From: Desulfuromonas acetexigens
GTDB taxonomy: Bacteria; Desulfobacterota; Desulfuromonadia; Desulfuromonadales; Trichloromonadaceae
Direction: 5' to 3'
Length of the DNA: 64,000 bases
Assembly: GCF_900111775.1 (NCBI RefSeq)
Contig: NZ_FOJJ01000037.1
Span: forward strand, 237,106 to 301,105
Part shown: positions 26,357 through 35,463 of the stretch, one piece after another
How positions within the stretch are numbered: the first letter of the stretch is position 1
How the letters are laid out: the number at the start of each line of letters is the position of its first letter
Program-made: the position numbers and the translations under genes
Notes under the pieces: generated by a model
Told to the model about the DNA's origin: nothing
The model's database searches: none
What the model saw: only the letters and a program-made list of their open reading frames with translations

Positions 26357-29300
26357 GATTCGATTCCTCCTTGTGAGGGTTGATCGGCTTTGCCGTAAAT
26401 GATCCAGTAGACCACGGGGATCACCAGCAGGGTGAAGGCGGTGGAGGCGAAGACGCCGAAGATGATCGACCAGGCCAGGCCCGAGAAGATCGGGTCGAGG
26501 GTGATGATCCAGTTGCCGAGCAGTGCCGCCCCGGCGGTGAGCAGGATCGGCCGCAGCCGCACCGCGCCGCTCTCCACCAGGGCCTCTTCGAGGGGCAGGC
26601 CCCGCTTGACGGCATGCTGGATGAAGTCGATGAGGATGATGGAGTTGCGCACGACGATGCCGGCCAGGGCGATCATCCCGATCATGGCGGTGGCGGTGAA
26701 GAAGACCGGCGTATCGTAGCCGCCGACGGGACGGTTCAGCACCAGGTTGAGCAGCCAGAAGCCGGGCATGATGCCGATCATGGTCAGGGGAATCGCCCCC
26801 ATGATGATCATCGGCAGGCCGTAGGATTTGGTTTCGATGAGCAGCAGCAGATAGATCAAGAGCAGCGCCGCGCCGAAGGCGATCCCCAGATCGCGGAAGA
26901 CGTCGAGGGTGATCTGCCATTCCCCTTCGCCACTCCAGACGACGCGAGTGCCCGCCGGCAGGGGATTGTCCTGGAAATGACCGTCCAGATTGAGGACGGC
27001 GTTGACCGGGCTCTTGCCGGCCATCTCGCCGAAGACGTAGACGACCCGTTGCAGATTCTTGTGGTAGATGGTCGGCTCCAGGCGCTCGGGGAGAAAATGC
27101 CCGAGTTCGGAAAGGCGCACCAGCTGCCCCGCCCCCCCCTTGACCGCCAGCCCTTCGAGGTCCGCCAGCGAGGAGCGCTCCGCCGTCGGCAGACGCAGCA
27201 GGATACTGAGCGGATGGCGTTCGCTGTCGACATGCACCGTCCCCACCGCGGCGCCGCCCAGAGCGACGGCCAACGTCTCGGCGATGCGAGCGTTATCGAT
27301 CCCGGCCAGGGCTGCCTTTTCCCGGTCGGGGACGAAAACGAAACGGCGCTGGGCATATTCCACCGTGTCGTCTACATCCCGCACCTTATCTTCAACGACC
27401 ATGCGTTCCCGCACCAACTGGGCGGCGGCCACCTGCTCGGCGTAGGAAACCCCCGGTTCGGCATAGATTTCGGCGGTGAGGGTGGCGATGACCGGCGGCC
27501 CCGGCGGCAGCTCCACCACCTTCAGGCTGGCGCCATGCCCCTCGGCGATGGCGGTGAGCGCGTCGCGCAGACGCAAGGTGATGGCGTGGCTCTGCATGTC
27601 GCGCGCGCTTTTGTCGGCGAGATTGACGCGGATGTCGGCGACGTTCGCCCCCTGGCGCAGGTAATAGTGGCGCACCAGACCGTTGAAATCCATGGCGCTG
27701 GCGGTGCCGACGTAGGCTTGAAAGTTGGTCACCTCGGGAACGGTGGCGAGATAGTCCTCCAGCGCTCGCACTGCCGCGTCGGTGCGCTCCAGGGTCGTCC
27801 CTTCGGGAAGATCGAGCACCAGTTGGAACTCGTTCTTGTTGTCGAAGGGGAGCATCTTCATCGGCACCAGATTAAAGGCCGGCATCGCCATGGAGCCGAC
27901 CAGCAGCACCAGTACGACCCCCATCAGCAGCCAGGCCCGCCGTCGCGACGCCAGAAAGGGGAGGAGCAGGCGCCGGTAGACCCGATAGGTGCGGGTCTCT
28001 TCGAGAACGAACTCCTTCTCCTCCTTGCCGTACTCCCCTTTCAGCACGTGGTAGCTCATCCACGGCGTGATGGTGAAGGCGACGAGCAGCGACATGACCA
28101 TGGTCAGCGGCAGGTTGATCGCCATCGGCCGCATGTACGGCCCCATCATCCCGGTAATGAAGAGCATCGGCAGAAAGGAGAGGATGACCGCCAAGGTCGC
28201 CAGAATCACCGGCGGCCGCACCTCGTCAATGGCGGTCAGGACGGCGTCCCGGGGCGGCTCCTTCTTCATCTTGAAATGGCGGAAGATGTTCTCCACATCG
28301 ACGATGGGGTCGTCGACCAGCAGGCCCAGGGCGAGGACCAGGGCGAAGAGGGTGACGCGGTTGATGGTGTAGCCGAACCAGTAGTTGACCAGCAGGGTCA
28401 GGGAATAGATGATGGGGATGGATACCGCGACGATCAGGGCCTCGCGCCAGCCGAGGGCGAAGAAGACCAGACCGAGGACGGTGACGACGGCGATGACCAG
28501 ATGGGTAATCAGCTCGTTGACCTTGTGATTGGCGGTCTCGCCGTAGTCCCGGGTGACGCGGACCTCGATGCCGTCGGGGATGATCGTCCCGCGCATGCCC
28601 TCTACCGCGTCGATTACCTCCTCGGCGACGCGCACGGCGTTGGTCCCCTTCTGCTTGGCGACCGCGATATGCACCGCCTGATACTCCCGCCCCGCGGCGG
28701 CGGCTTCGCCATCCCCGGCCGGTCCGAAACGCAGCCGGGTATAGCTGCTCGCCTCGGCCATGCCGTCTTCCACCCGCGCCACCTCCCGCAGGTAGACCGG
28801 ACGTCCCTGATGGACGCCGACCACCAGATCGGCGACCTCGGCGGCGGACTGGAAAAAGGCACCGCCGCGCACCAACAATTCTTCGTCGAGCTGCTGAAAA
28901 CCTCCGGCCGGCAGTTCCAGATTGGCCCCGCCCAGGGCGCGCCGGACTTCGAGCAGATCGAGACCGCGCCCAGCCAAGGTCAGGGGATCGATCTCCACTC
29001 GCAACTGTCGGGGACGGCCGCCGATGACGGTCGTCGCCGAGGTCTTTTCCACCGCCTGCAGGCGATCGACCACCTCCTCGGCGACCCGGCGCAGCTCGTG
29101 ATCGGACGCGCTCGGTGAATAGAGGGAGAGGTTGACGATCGGCACGTCGTCCACCTCCACCGGCTTGATCACCCAGCCGGCGACCCCCGGCGGAACGATG
29201 TCGGTGTGGGTGGCGATCTTGTTGTGCAGCTTGACCAGCGACTCAATGCGGTCCTCGCCGACATAGAAACGCACCGTGACGATGGCGAGATCGGGTCGGG

Positions 29301-29574
29301 ACATGGAATAGACGTACTCAACCCCGTCCACCTGCCAGAGCAGTTTCTCCAGACGCGTGGCGACCTGATTTTCCACCTCCTCGGCGCTCGCCCCGGGCAG
29401 GTGCACATAGACATCGGCCAGGGGGACGACGATCTGCGGCTCCTCTTCGCGGGGAGTCAGGAGCAACGCGGCAGCGCCGGCGAGGATCGCCAGCAGGATG
29501 AGGATGACCGACAGGTTGCCGTCGAGGAAGCGGTCGACGATGCGGGTCGGCAGGGCGTGCTTTTTGGCGCTCAT
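26353..29574 (-). CDS. RND efflux pump inner-membrane transporter (AcrB/MdtC-like)
   Basis: A 1,073-residue proton-driven transporter. N-terminal helix, then periplasmic porter loops (DVYVHLPGASAEEVENQV), a helix-4 motif GLLVDDPIVDVENIFRHF with the proton-relay Asp pair, and a second half with the usual duplicated helices ending in FTLLVIPVVYWIIYG. Length and twelve-helix layout match the family. The VDDPIVDVEN variant is typical of broad acriflavin-resistance-type RND proteins rather than classical AcrB or CusA, so the substrate is unknown. It lies 3 bases after the adaptor gene and overlaps the DUF2892 gene. Confidence 0.9.
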   Translation of the reverse strand: MSAKKHALPTRIVDRFLDGNLSVILILLAILAGAAALLLTPREEEPQIVVPLADVYVHLPGASAEEVENQVATRLEKLLWQVDGVEYVYSMSRPDLAIVTVRFYVGEDRIESLVKLHNKIATHTDIVPPGVAGWVIKPVEVDDVPIVNLSLYSPSASDHELRRVAEEVVDRLQAVEKTSATTVIGGRPRQLRVEIDPLTLAGRGLDLLEVRRALGGANLELPAGGFQQLDEELLVRGGAFFQSAAEVADLVVGVHQGRPVYLREVARVEDGMAEASSYTRLRFGPAGDGEAAAAGREYQAVHIAVAKQKGTNAVRVAEEVIDAVEGMRGTIIPDGIEVRVTRDYGETANHKVNELITHLVIAVVTVLGLVFFALGWREALIVAVSIPIIYSLTLLVNYWFGYTINRVTLFALVLALGLLVDDPIVDVENIFRHFKMKKEPPRDAVLTAIDEVRPPVILATLAVILSFLPMLFITGMMGPYMRPMAINLPLTMVMSLLVAFTITPWMSYHVLKGEYGKEEKEFVLEETRTYRVYRRLLLPFLASRRRAWLLMGVVLVLLVGSMAMPAFNLVPMKMLPFDNKNEFQLVLDLPEGTTLERTDAAVRALEDYLATVPEVTNFQAYVGTASAMDFNGLVRHYYLRQGANVADIRVNLADKSARDMQSHAITLRLRDALTAIAEGHGASLKVVELPPGPPVIATLTAEIYAEPGVSYAEQVAAAQLVRERMVVEDKVRDVDDTVEYAQRRFVFVPDREKAALAGIDNARIAETLAVALGGAAVGTVHVDSERHPLSILLRLPTAERSSLADLEGLAVKGGAGQLVRLSELGHFLPERLEPTIYHKNLQRVVYVFGEMAGKSPVNAVLNLDGHFQDNPLPAGTRVVWSGEGEWQITLDVFRDLGIAFGAALLLIYLLLLIETKSYGLPMIIMGAIPLTMIGIMPGFWLLNLVLNRPVGGYDTPVFFTATAMIGMIALAGIVVRNSIILIDFIQHAVKRGLPLEEALVESGAVRLRPILLTAGAALLGNWIITLDPIFSGLAWSIIFGVFASTAFTLLVIPVVYWIIYGKADQPSQGGIES

Positions 29575-29577
29575 CCC

Positions 29578-30684
29578 TTAGTTCTCCACCCGGGCGCCGT
29601 GCTTCGTCCGTCCGGCGCCGTCGACCACCAGGACTTCTCCCGGGCGCAGGCCGGAGAGGATCTCCACCCGCTCGCCGACGACCCGGCCGGTCCGCACCAG
29701 CCGGTAGCGCAGAATGCCCTCTTCCACGACATAGAGGCCGTCGAGTTGTCCGCGCCGGACCAGCGCCGCCGCCGGAATCAAAAGCGCCACCCTGTCACCG
29801 TCGTGGGGTCGCACCCGGGCGAAGAGTCCGGCCGGCAGGGACTCATCCGTCGCCAGCTCGATCTTCACCTGAAGGGTCCGGCTTGCCGGATCAGCGGCGG
29901 GAATCAACTCGCGAACAGTTCCCATCAACTCCCGACCCAGAGCCGGGATTTCCACGGTGAAGGCACCGCCTAGAGCGATCCGCCCCGCCAGAGATTCGGG
30001 CAGATCGGCCCGGGCCAGAGTGCGCCCGGCGCGGTCGAGCGTGAGCAACGGGGCGCCGGGAAAGACCGTCCCTCCCTCCTTGACCAGCAGCGCAACGACG
30101 ACCCCGGCATAGGGAGCCGTGATTTGACTGTGGGCGAGTACGACATCGGCGCCGTCCCGCGCCGCTCCGGCCCGGGCAATCGCCGACCGCGCCCCCGCCA
30201 GATGCTGGCGGGCCTCTTCCAATTCGGCGCGCACCCGGTCGAACTCCTGGGCGGTCAGGGCTTCACGCTCGAACAGCCGACGATAGCGGGCCTCGGTCTG
30301 TTCCGCCAGACGCAGGCGCGCTTCGGCGGCGGCCGCCCCGTTACGCGCCCCGGCCAGGGCCGCCTCGGCCTCGCGCCGCTGTTCCGTCGCGCCATGATCG
30401 GCGATGATGGCGAGCAACTGGCCATTTTCCACCCGCTCACCCGCCCGCACCAGAAGCCGCGCCACCCGGCCGTCGAGCCGCACGGCCAGGGTCGCGCGAT
30501 CAGAGCTTTCGAGGGTCGCCACATAGGCTTCCGCCGTCGCCAGGGACGAAACCGTCGCCGTCGCCAGGGTCAGCCCCTTGATCGCCTCGCCGGCCAAAGC
30601 TGGACTCGACTGGTCGCCGGTCCCACCGCAGCCGAACAACAGGAGCGCCAGTAGCACCCCCCCGTGGCCTAGCCATCTTTTCAT
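29578..30684 (-). CDS. RND efflux periplasmic adaptor lipoprotein (membrane fusion protein)
   Basis: A 368-residue adaptor. The signal peptide ends in a lipobox (ALLLFGC, Cys19), so it is anchored by lipid. It has a biotinyl-lipoyl-like half (VARLLVRAGERVENGQLLAI), a long helical hairpin (residues 95-165, rich in Ala, Glu, Arg), the second lipoyl half (SQITAPYAGVVVAL) and a beta-barrel domain. It bridges the RND pump and the TolC-type channel. The ATG overlaps the upstream channel gene stop by four bases, which marks a tight operon. Confidence 0.9.
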   Translation of the reverse strand: MKRWLGHGGVLLALLLFGCGGTGDQSSPALAGEAIKGLTLATATVSSLATAEAYVATLESSDRATLAVRLDGRVARLLVRAGERVENGQLLAIIADHGATEQRREAEAALAGARNGAAAAEARLRLAEQTEARYRRLFEREALTAQEFDRVRAELEEARQHLAGARSAIARAGAARDGADVVLAHSQITAPYAGVVVALLVKEGGTVFPGAPLLTLDRAGRTLARADLPESLAGRIALGGAFTVEIPALGRELMGTVRELIPAADPASRTLQVKIELATDESLPAGLFARVRPHDGDRVALLIPAAALVRRGQLDGLYVVEEGILRYRLVRTGRVVGERVEILSGLRPGEVLVVDGAGRTKHGARVEN

Positions 30685-32018
30685 GGTTTATCCTCCCCAT
30701 CGATGCCCAGGGTCTGCAAAAACGTTCCGTTGCGATAGGCGATGTTGCCCGTCGCGAGAAGTTCCCGGTTGGCCGCGGCGACGCTTTCGTAGCGCGCCCG
30801 ATCGAGGGCTTCCTGGACCGCCAGCAGGGTCGAGAGCTCTTCCAGCCCCGCCTCGTAGCGTTCCAGCAACAGCCGCCGGCTTTCCCCGACGGCGGCCAAT
30901 TCCTTCTCGGCAACGGCCTTCTGTTCCCCGGCCTCCCGCGCCCGCAGGCGCGCCTCCTCCAGTTGAAAACGGGCCTGGCGCGATGCTTCCCGCAAGCGCG
31001 CGCTCCGCGCCTGTTGTTCGGCCGCGGCTTGCTCCAGCTGATGCGACCGCCGGAAGCCGTCAAACAATTCCCAGTTCAACCCGGCCCGCACCGTCCAGGC
31101 AGCGGCATCGGTGCCGAAGGGGAGATCTTCATCGTGAAAGGCATAGCTGGCGCTCAGACCAAGGCGGGGCAGATAGGCGGCACGCCCCTGCTGATAGCCG
31201 AGCTCGGCCTCGTCGACACTCAAGGCCAACGCTTCCAGGTCGGCCCGCGCCATCGGAACCGGGGGGAGTTCAGGCGGAAGGGGGGGGACGTCCCTGTTCT
31301 CGGCGATCTCCACCTCTTCCCCGTCTCGACCCAGGGCCAGCCCCAGGCCGAGACGGGCGAGACGCAGATCGTTCTTGGCCGCAATGGCCATCCGCTCGCT
31401 CCGTCCCTGTTGCGCCTCGGCCCGCAGCACGTCCGCCTTCAGACCGATCCCGGCGGCCTGCCGCTCGCGAGCCAGGCGCAGGAGTTCTCCGGCCTCGGCC
31501 CGGGAACTTTCCACCCAGGCCAGGGCGGCCTCGGCCTGTCGCACCTCAAGGTAGGCGCGAAAGGCGGCGAAGGCGATTTCCTGCCGCGTTTGCCGCACCC
31601 CGGCCGCGGCCAGAGCCGCCCCTTTTTCCGCCCGCTTCACCCCATAGCCGACATCCGGATCGTACAGGTTTTGCTCCAGGGTCAGACGGGTTTCGAAGTC
31701 CTTGCGCGACGGGGGATAATTATAGGTATCGGCATCCTGGCTGAGACGCAGATCTTCCTGGTTCATAGAGATGAAGAGACTGCCGGCCGGCTCGTCGGTG
31801 GTGTAAAAGCTTTCGGAAAAAAGCAGACGCGGCAGCCTGCCGGAGCGAGCGGCACCGACGGCCGCCGCGGCGGCACGCGCCTCGGCCTCGGCCGCCTCCA
31901 CCTGCGGTTGCCGGCGCACGGCCTCGGCCACCGCCTGCCGCAGATCGAGGGGTTCGCCGAGAGCGCGCCCTCCGCCCAGGAGCACTGCCAGCAGCACGAG
32001 TACCGATCCCATCTTCAT
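30681..32018 (-). CDS. TolC family outer-membrane efflux channel
   Basis: A 445-residue protein, first gene of the efflux operon. It has a signal peptide (residues 1-21, cleavage near ALG-EPL) and two homologous halves of long amphipathic helices (for example LRQAVAEAVRRQPQVEAAEA and AWVESSRAEAGELLRLARER), the outer-membrane factor pattern. The start at 32018 follows GGAGGTGGCCA. A promoter lies about 26-54 bases upstream. Exported substrates cannot be told. Confidence 0.88.
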   Translation of the reverse strand: MKMGSVLVLLAVLLGGGRALGEPLDLRQAVAEAVRRQPQVEAAEAEARAAAAAVGAARSGRLPRLLFSESFYTTDEPAGSLFISMNQEDLRLSQDADTYNYPPSRKDFETRLTLEQNLYDPDVGYGVKRAEKGAALAAAGVRQTRQEIAFAAFRAYLEVRQAEAALAWVESSRAEAGELLRLARERQAAGIGLKADVLRAEAQQGRSERMAIAAKNDLRLARLGLGLALGRDGEEVEIAENRDVPPLPPELPPVPMARADLEALALSVDEAELGYQQGRAAYLPRLGLSASYAFHDEDLPFGTDAAAWTVRAGLNWELFDGFRRSHQLEQAAAEQQARSARLREASRQARFQLEEARLRAREAGEQKAVAEKELAAVGESRRLLLERYEAGLEELSTLLAVQEALDRARYESVAAANRELLATGNIAYRNGTFLQTLGIDGEDKP

Positions 32019-32043
32019 TGGCCACCTCCGTTTCGATATTTTA

Positions 32044-32072
32044 TATATATAAGAAGTTGAATCTGTATGCAA
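32044..32072 (-). promoter_or_regulatory. Promoter of the RND efflux operon
   Basis: Minus strand TTGCAT (32067-32072), 17-base spacer, TATATA (32044-32049). The surrounding alternating AT tract (32039-32050) stands out in GC-rich DNA. The remaining intergenic DNA to 32317 shows no gene and no clear plus-strand promoter. Confidence 0.55.
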
Positions 32073-32317
32073 GCAGCCAATCTGAACTCCGTTTAAAAAA
32101 TACCTCATCCCCCCCGACTGGCAAGCAGCTCGCACTCCGAACCGGTCTTCCCGAGGCGATCGCGCCGCCGGGTTTTTCCTTGACCTTTCCCCGGGGCTCG
32201 TTTATTTTTGCGAAATTCCATTATGTTTCCTTAGTTTATCTTGACATCCCCGGGTCACCGACGGTGCCCGTCGTCAGACATTCAGCCATACTCCAACCCT
32301 TTCATCCGGAGGTTCCC

Positions 32318-33325
32318 ATGCACGTGAAACGCGTCCTTTTCCTGCTTGCGACCGGTCTCTTGGCCCTGCCGGGATTCCTCCTCAACCCCGGTGACGGCCA
32401 CGCCAAAGCCTATACCTTCAGTATTTTCTTTCCGCCGACCCACGAGCAGGCCATCGCCGCGACCGACTTCGCCAAGGAAGTCGAAAAACGCACCGAAGGG
32501 CGTATCAAAATCACCCCCTTCGCCGGCGGCACCCTGACCAAGGCACCCCAGGTTTATGACGGCGTCGTCACCGGCATCAGCGATCTGGGCAATTCCTGCT
32601 TCGCCTATACCCGCGGCCGCTTCCCGGTCACGGCCGCCCTCGACCTGCCCATGGGCTATCCGAACGGCAAGGTCGCAACCCAGGTCGCCGACCAGTTCAC
32701 CAAGGCGGTCAATCCCGAGGAACTCAAGGATGTCAAGGTTCTCTACGTACATGCCCACGGTCCCGGCCTGCTCCACACCAAGAAACCGGTGCGCAAACTG
32801 GAAGACCTCAAGGGGATGAAGATCCGTGCCACCGGCCTCAGCGCCCAGGTGGTCGAGGCCCTCGGCGGCGTACCGGTCGCCATGCCTCAGGGGGATACCT
32901 ACGAGGCCTTGCAGAAAGGGGTGGTGGACGGTACCTTCGCGCCGATCGAAACCCTCAAGGGCTGGAAACAGGGGGAGGTCATCAAGTACACCACCGAGTG
33001 CTACGACATCGGCTACACCACGGCGATGTTCGTGGTCATGAATCTGAAGCAATGGAACAGCCTGCCGGAAGCCGACCAGAAGATCGTTGAGGAAGTGGCC
33101 AACCAGTGGGTCAACATCCATGGCGAGGTCTGGGACAAAGCCGACGAGGAGGGCAAGGCCTTCACCCTCGGTCTCGGCAACGAAATGATTCCCCTTTCCG
33201 CCGAGGAGAGCGCCCGCTGGCGCCAGGCGGTGGAACCGGTGATCAACGACTACATTGCCAACACCCCGGACGGCGCCCGCCACGTGGAAAAGCTCCGCGC
33301 CCTGATCACCGAAGCCTCCAAATAA
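32318..33325 (+). CDS. dctP: TRAP transporter substrate-binding protein, set 1
   Basis: A 335-residue periplasmic binding protein. The signal peptide runs to about GHA-KAY (residue 30). The DctP fold is visible in TDFAKEVEKRTEGRIKI, the carboxylate-binding Arg region KGMKIRATGLSAQVVEALGG (about residue 168), and DGTFAPIETLKGWK. It captures an organic acid anion for the DctQM permease. The start at 32318 is supported by CGGAGGTTCCC; the longer upstream frame has no signal peptide. A hairpin lies between it and dctQ, consistent with higher expression of the binding protein. The exact ligand is unknown. Confidence 0.9.
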   Translation: MHVKRVLFLLATGLLALPGFLLNPGDGHAKAYTFSIFFPPTHEQAIAATDFAKEVEKRTEGRIKITPFAGGTLTKAPQVYDGVVTGISDLGNSCFAYTRGRFPVTAALDLPMGYPNGKVATQVADQFTKAVNPEELKDVKVLYVHAHGPGLLHTKKPVRKLEDLKGMKIRATGLSAQVVEALGGVPVAMPQGDTYEALQKGVVDGTFAPIETLKGWKQGEVIKYTTECYDIGYTTAMFVVMNLKQWNSLPEADQKIVEEVANQWVNIHGEVWDKADEEGKAFTLGLGNEMIPLSAEESARWRQAVEPVINDYIANTPDGARHVEKLRALITEASK

Positions 33326-33351
33326 TCATTTCCGTGGTCCAAGCCAGGATG

Positions 33352-33383
33352 CAGCCCCGTCACCCACCCGGGTGGCGGGGCTG
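33352..33383 (+). promoter_or_regulatory. Intercistronic hairpin between dctP and dctQ (set 1)
   Basis: A 14-bp stem with one G-U pair and a four-base loop, without a T-run. It probably stabilises or separates the dctP message rather than ending transcription. Confidence 0.6.
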
Positions 33384-33447
33384 AATCGTCCTGTCCGACC
33401 CAACTCGCAGTCCACGGCCGGTTTCCGGCACGAAGGAAATATCCGCC

Positions 33448-33933
33448 ATGCACCGCCTCGAAACCTCCGCCGGCTTTCTCGCCCGGCTTCTCTTCGGCCT
33501 GGCCGGCGCGGCCATTGTCGCCATGATGCTGCTGACCTGCGCCGACGTCGTGCTGCGCCTCTTCAGCCGCCCGATTCCCGGAACCTATGAGTTGGTCTCC
33601 TTTTTCGGCGCGGTTTCCGTGGCCTTCGCCATGGCCCATACCTGCGTGGAAAAAGGGCACATCGCCGTCAGCGTCCTGGTCCAGCTGCTGCCCCGGCGCG
33701 GTCGGGAGGCGGTCGACGCCCTGACCTCGACCTTGAGCCTGGTCCTCTTTGCCCTGATCGCCTGGCGGTCCGTCCTTTACGCCGAAGACCTGCGGCGTTC
33801 CGGCGAGGTTTCCCTGACCCTGCAACTCCCCTTCTATCCCTTCGTGCACGGAATCGGCCTCGCCGCCGCCGTCGTCTGTCTGGTGCTGCTCTCCGATCTC
33901 GTTCGGCACCTGCAAGGAGCCTTTCGCAGATGA
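33448..33933 (+). CDS. dctQ: TRAP transporter small permease, set 1
   Basis: A 161-residue membrane protein with four predicted helices (for example ARLLFGLAGAAIVAMMLLTC and GIGLAAAVVCLVLLSDLV) and the DctQ segment YELVSFFGAVSVAFAMAHT. It forms the small subunit that works with DctM in sodium-driven uptake. The ribosome site GAAGGAAAT lies before the ATG. Its stop overlaps the dctM start by four bases. Confidence 0.9.
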   Translation: MHRLETSAGFLARLLFGLAGAAIVAMMLLTCADVVLRLFSRPIPGTYELVSFFGAVSVAFAMAHTCVEKGHIAVSVLVQLLPRRGREAVDALTSTLSLVLFALIAWRSVLYAEDLRRSGEVSLTLQLPFYPFVHGIGLAAAVVCLVLLSDLVRHLQGAFRR

Positions 33934-35231
33934 GCATGACCACCATCGGCATTCTCGGCATCCTGCTGCTCGTCATCGGCCTCTTCTCGCGGATGCCGGT
34001 CGGTTTTGTCATGGCCATCCTCGGCCTGGCAGGATTCAGCTTTGTCGTCACCTTCGACGCCGGCCTCAACCTACTGGCACGGGATATCTGGGACACCTTT
34101 TCCTCCTACGGCCTGACCGTCATCCCGCTCTTCGTCTTCATGGGACAGGTGGCTTACCAGTCGGGAATCAGCCGCCGTCTTTATCATGCCGCCTACGTCA
34201 TGCTCGGCAACCGCCCCGGCGGTCTGGCCCTGGCGACCATCGGCGCCTGCGCCGGCTTTTCCACCATCTCCGGCTCGACCAACGCCACCGCCGCGACCAT
34301 GGCCACAGTGACCATCCCCGAAATGCAGCGGCGGCGCTACGACATGGGGCTAGCTGCAGGCACCGTCGCCGCCGGCGGTAGCCTCGGCATTCTCATCCCG
34401 CCGAGCGTGATCTTCATCGTCTACGGCATCATCACCGAGCAGTCCATCGGCAAGCTCTTCGCCGCCGGCATCCTCCCCGGCATCCTCCTCTGCACCCTCT
34501 TTTTCATCACCATTATGGTGCGGGTGCGCCTCAACCCGGCCCTGGCGCCGGCGGGGCCGAAGACCTCACTGAAGCGTAAGCTCCGCTCCTTCGCCGGCAT
34601 CATCGAAACCCTGATCCTTTTCGTGCTGGTCATGGGCGGGATTTTCCTCGGCTTCTTCACCCCAACGGAAGCGGCCGCCGTCGGTGCTTTTCTCACCATC
34701 GTCCTGGCCCTGTTCCGGCGCCGACTGAGCTGGCAGGGATTCATCCAGGCCCTGCGCGACACCACCCGCATCAGCTGCATGGTCATGATGATCGTCACCG
34801 GCGCGGTGATCTTTGGCAAGTTCATGGCCATCACCCGGGTGCCCTTCGAGTTGGCGGGCTGGGTCGGCTCTCTGCCCCTGCCTCCCTATGCGATCATGGC
34901 CCTGATCATCCTGATCTATCTCTTTGGCGGCTGCTTCATGGATTCTTTGGCCATGATCATGCTGACCGTGCCGATCTTCTTCCCGGTGGTGCAGACCCTC
35001 GGTTTCGATCCGATCTGGTTCGGCGTCGTCATCGTGCTGGTCACCGAGATGGGGGTCATCACCCCGCCGGTCGGAATCAATGTCTACGTCGTGCACGGTA
35101 TCGCCAAGGACATCCCCCTGCACACCATCTTTCGCGGCGTTTTTCCCTACCTGCTGGCGCTGCTCGCCTGCACCGGTATTTTGCTCCTCTTCCCGCAGCT
35201 GGCCCTCTTCCTGCCCGGATTGATCAAGTGA
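33930..35231 (+). CDS. dctM: TRAP transporter large permease, set 1
   Basis: A 433-residue polytopic permease of about 12 helices. Family marks include GFSTISGSTNATAATMATV, LGILIPPSVIFIVYGIITEQ, GCFMDSLAMIMLTVPIFFPV and VTEMGVITPPVGINVYVVHG. It moves the anion handed over by DctP with sodium. The start codon is inside the dctQ stop (ATGA). Downstream is a GC-rich imperfect hairpin (about 35239-35272) without a T-run, before the second TRAP set. Confidence 0.92.
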   Translation: MSMTTIGILGILLLVIGLFSRMPVGFVMAILGLAGFSFVVTFDAGLNLLARDIWDTFSSYGLTVIPLFVFMGQVAYQSGISRRLYHAAYVMLGNRPGGLALATIGACAGFSTISGSTNATAATMATVTIPEMQRRRYDMGLAAGTVAAGGSLGILIPPSVIFIVYGIITEQSIGKLFAAGILPGILLCTLFFITIMVRVRLNPALAPAGPKTSLKRKLRSFAGIIETLILFVLVMGGIFLGFFTPTEAAAVGAFLTIVLALFRRRLSWQGFIQALRDTTRISCMVMMIVTGAVIFGKFMAITRVPFELAGWVGSLPLPPYAIMALIILIYLFGGCFMDSLAMIMLTVPIFFPVVQTLGFDPIWFGVVIVLVTEMGVITPPVGINVYVVHGIAKDIPLHTIFRGVFPYLLALLACTGILLLFPQLALFLPGLIK

Positions 35232-35341
35232 GCGAACCACAGTCCCCCCAGGCACAGACCTCCGGGGGCTGTAGTTCAACCGAATTTATTTTGATTCCGC
35301 CAAAAATCCGCTTGTCCCACCAGTACCCCGCCCCTTCCGAC

Positions 35342-35370
35342 TAGCCAAACCATCGCCTTCGCTTTATAAT
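35342..35370 (+). promoter_or_regulatory. Putative promoter of TRAP set 2
   Basis: A consensus TATAAT (35365-35370), 17 bases after TAGCCA (35342-35347), about 94 bases before dctP of set 2. The -35 is weak. Confidence 0.45.
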
Positions 35371-35463
35371 CAAACGCGGTTTTTCTTGCCAGAACACGAT
35401 TCGTTTTTCGTACATAAACACCTTGGCCCGTCATTTCACCTCTTTTTAAAAGGAGAAAATTTC

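Noticed and set aside
26380..29118. 912-codon plus-strand open frame opposite the RND pump
   Set aside because: Antisense of a well-conserved pump gene; its translation is rich in Asp, Gly, Gln and His and has no domain.
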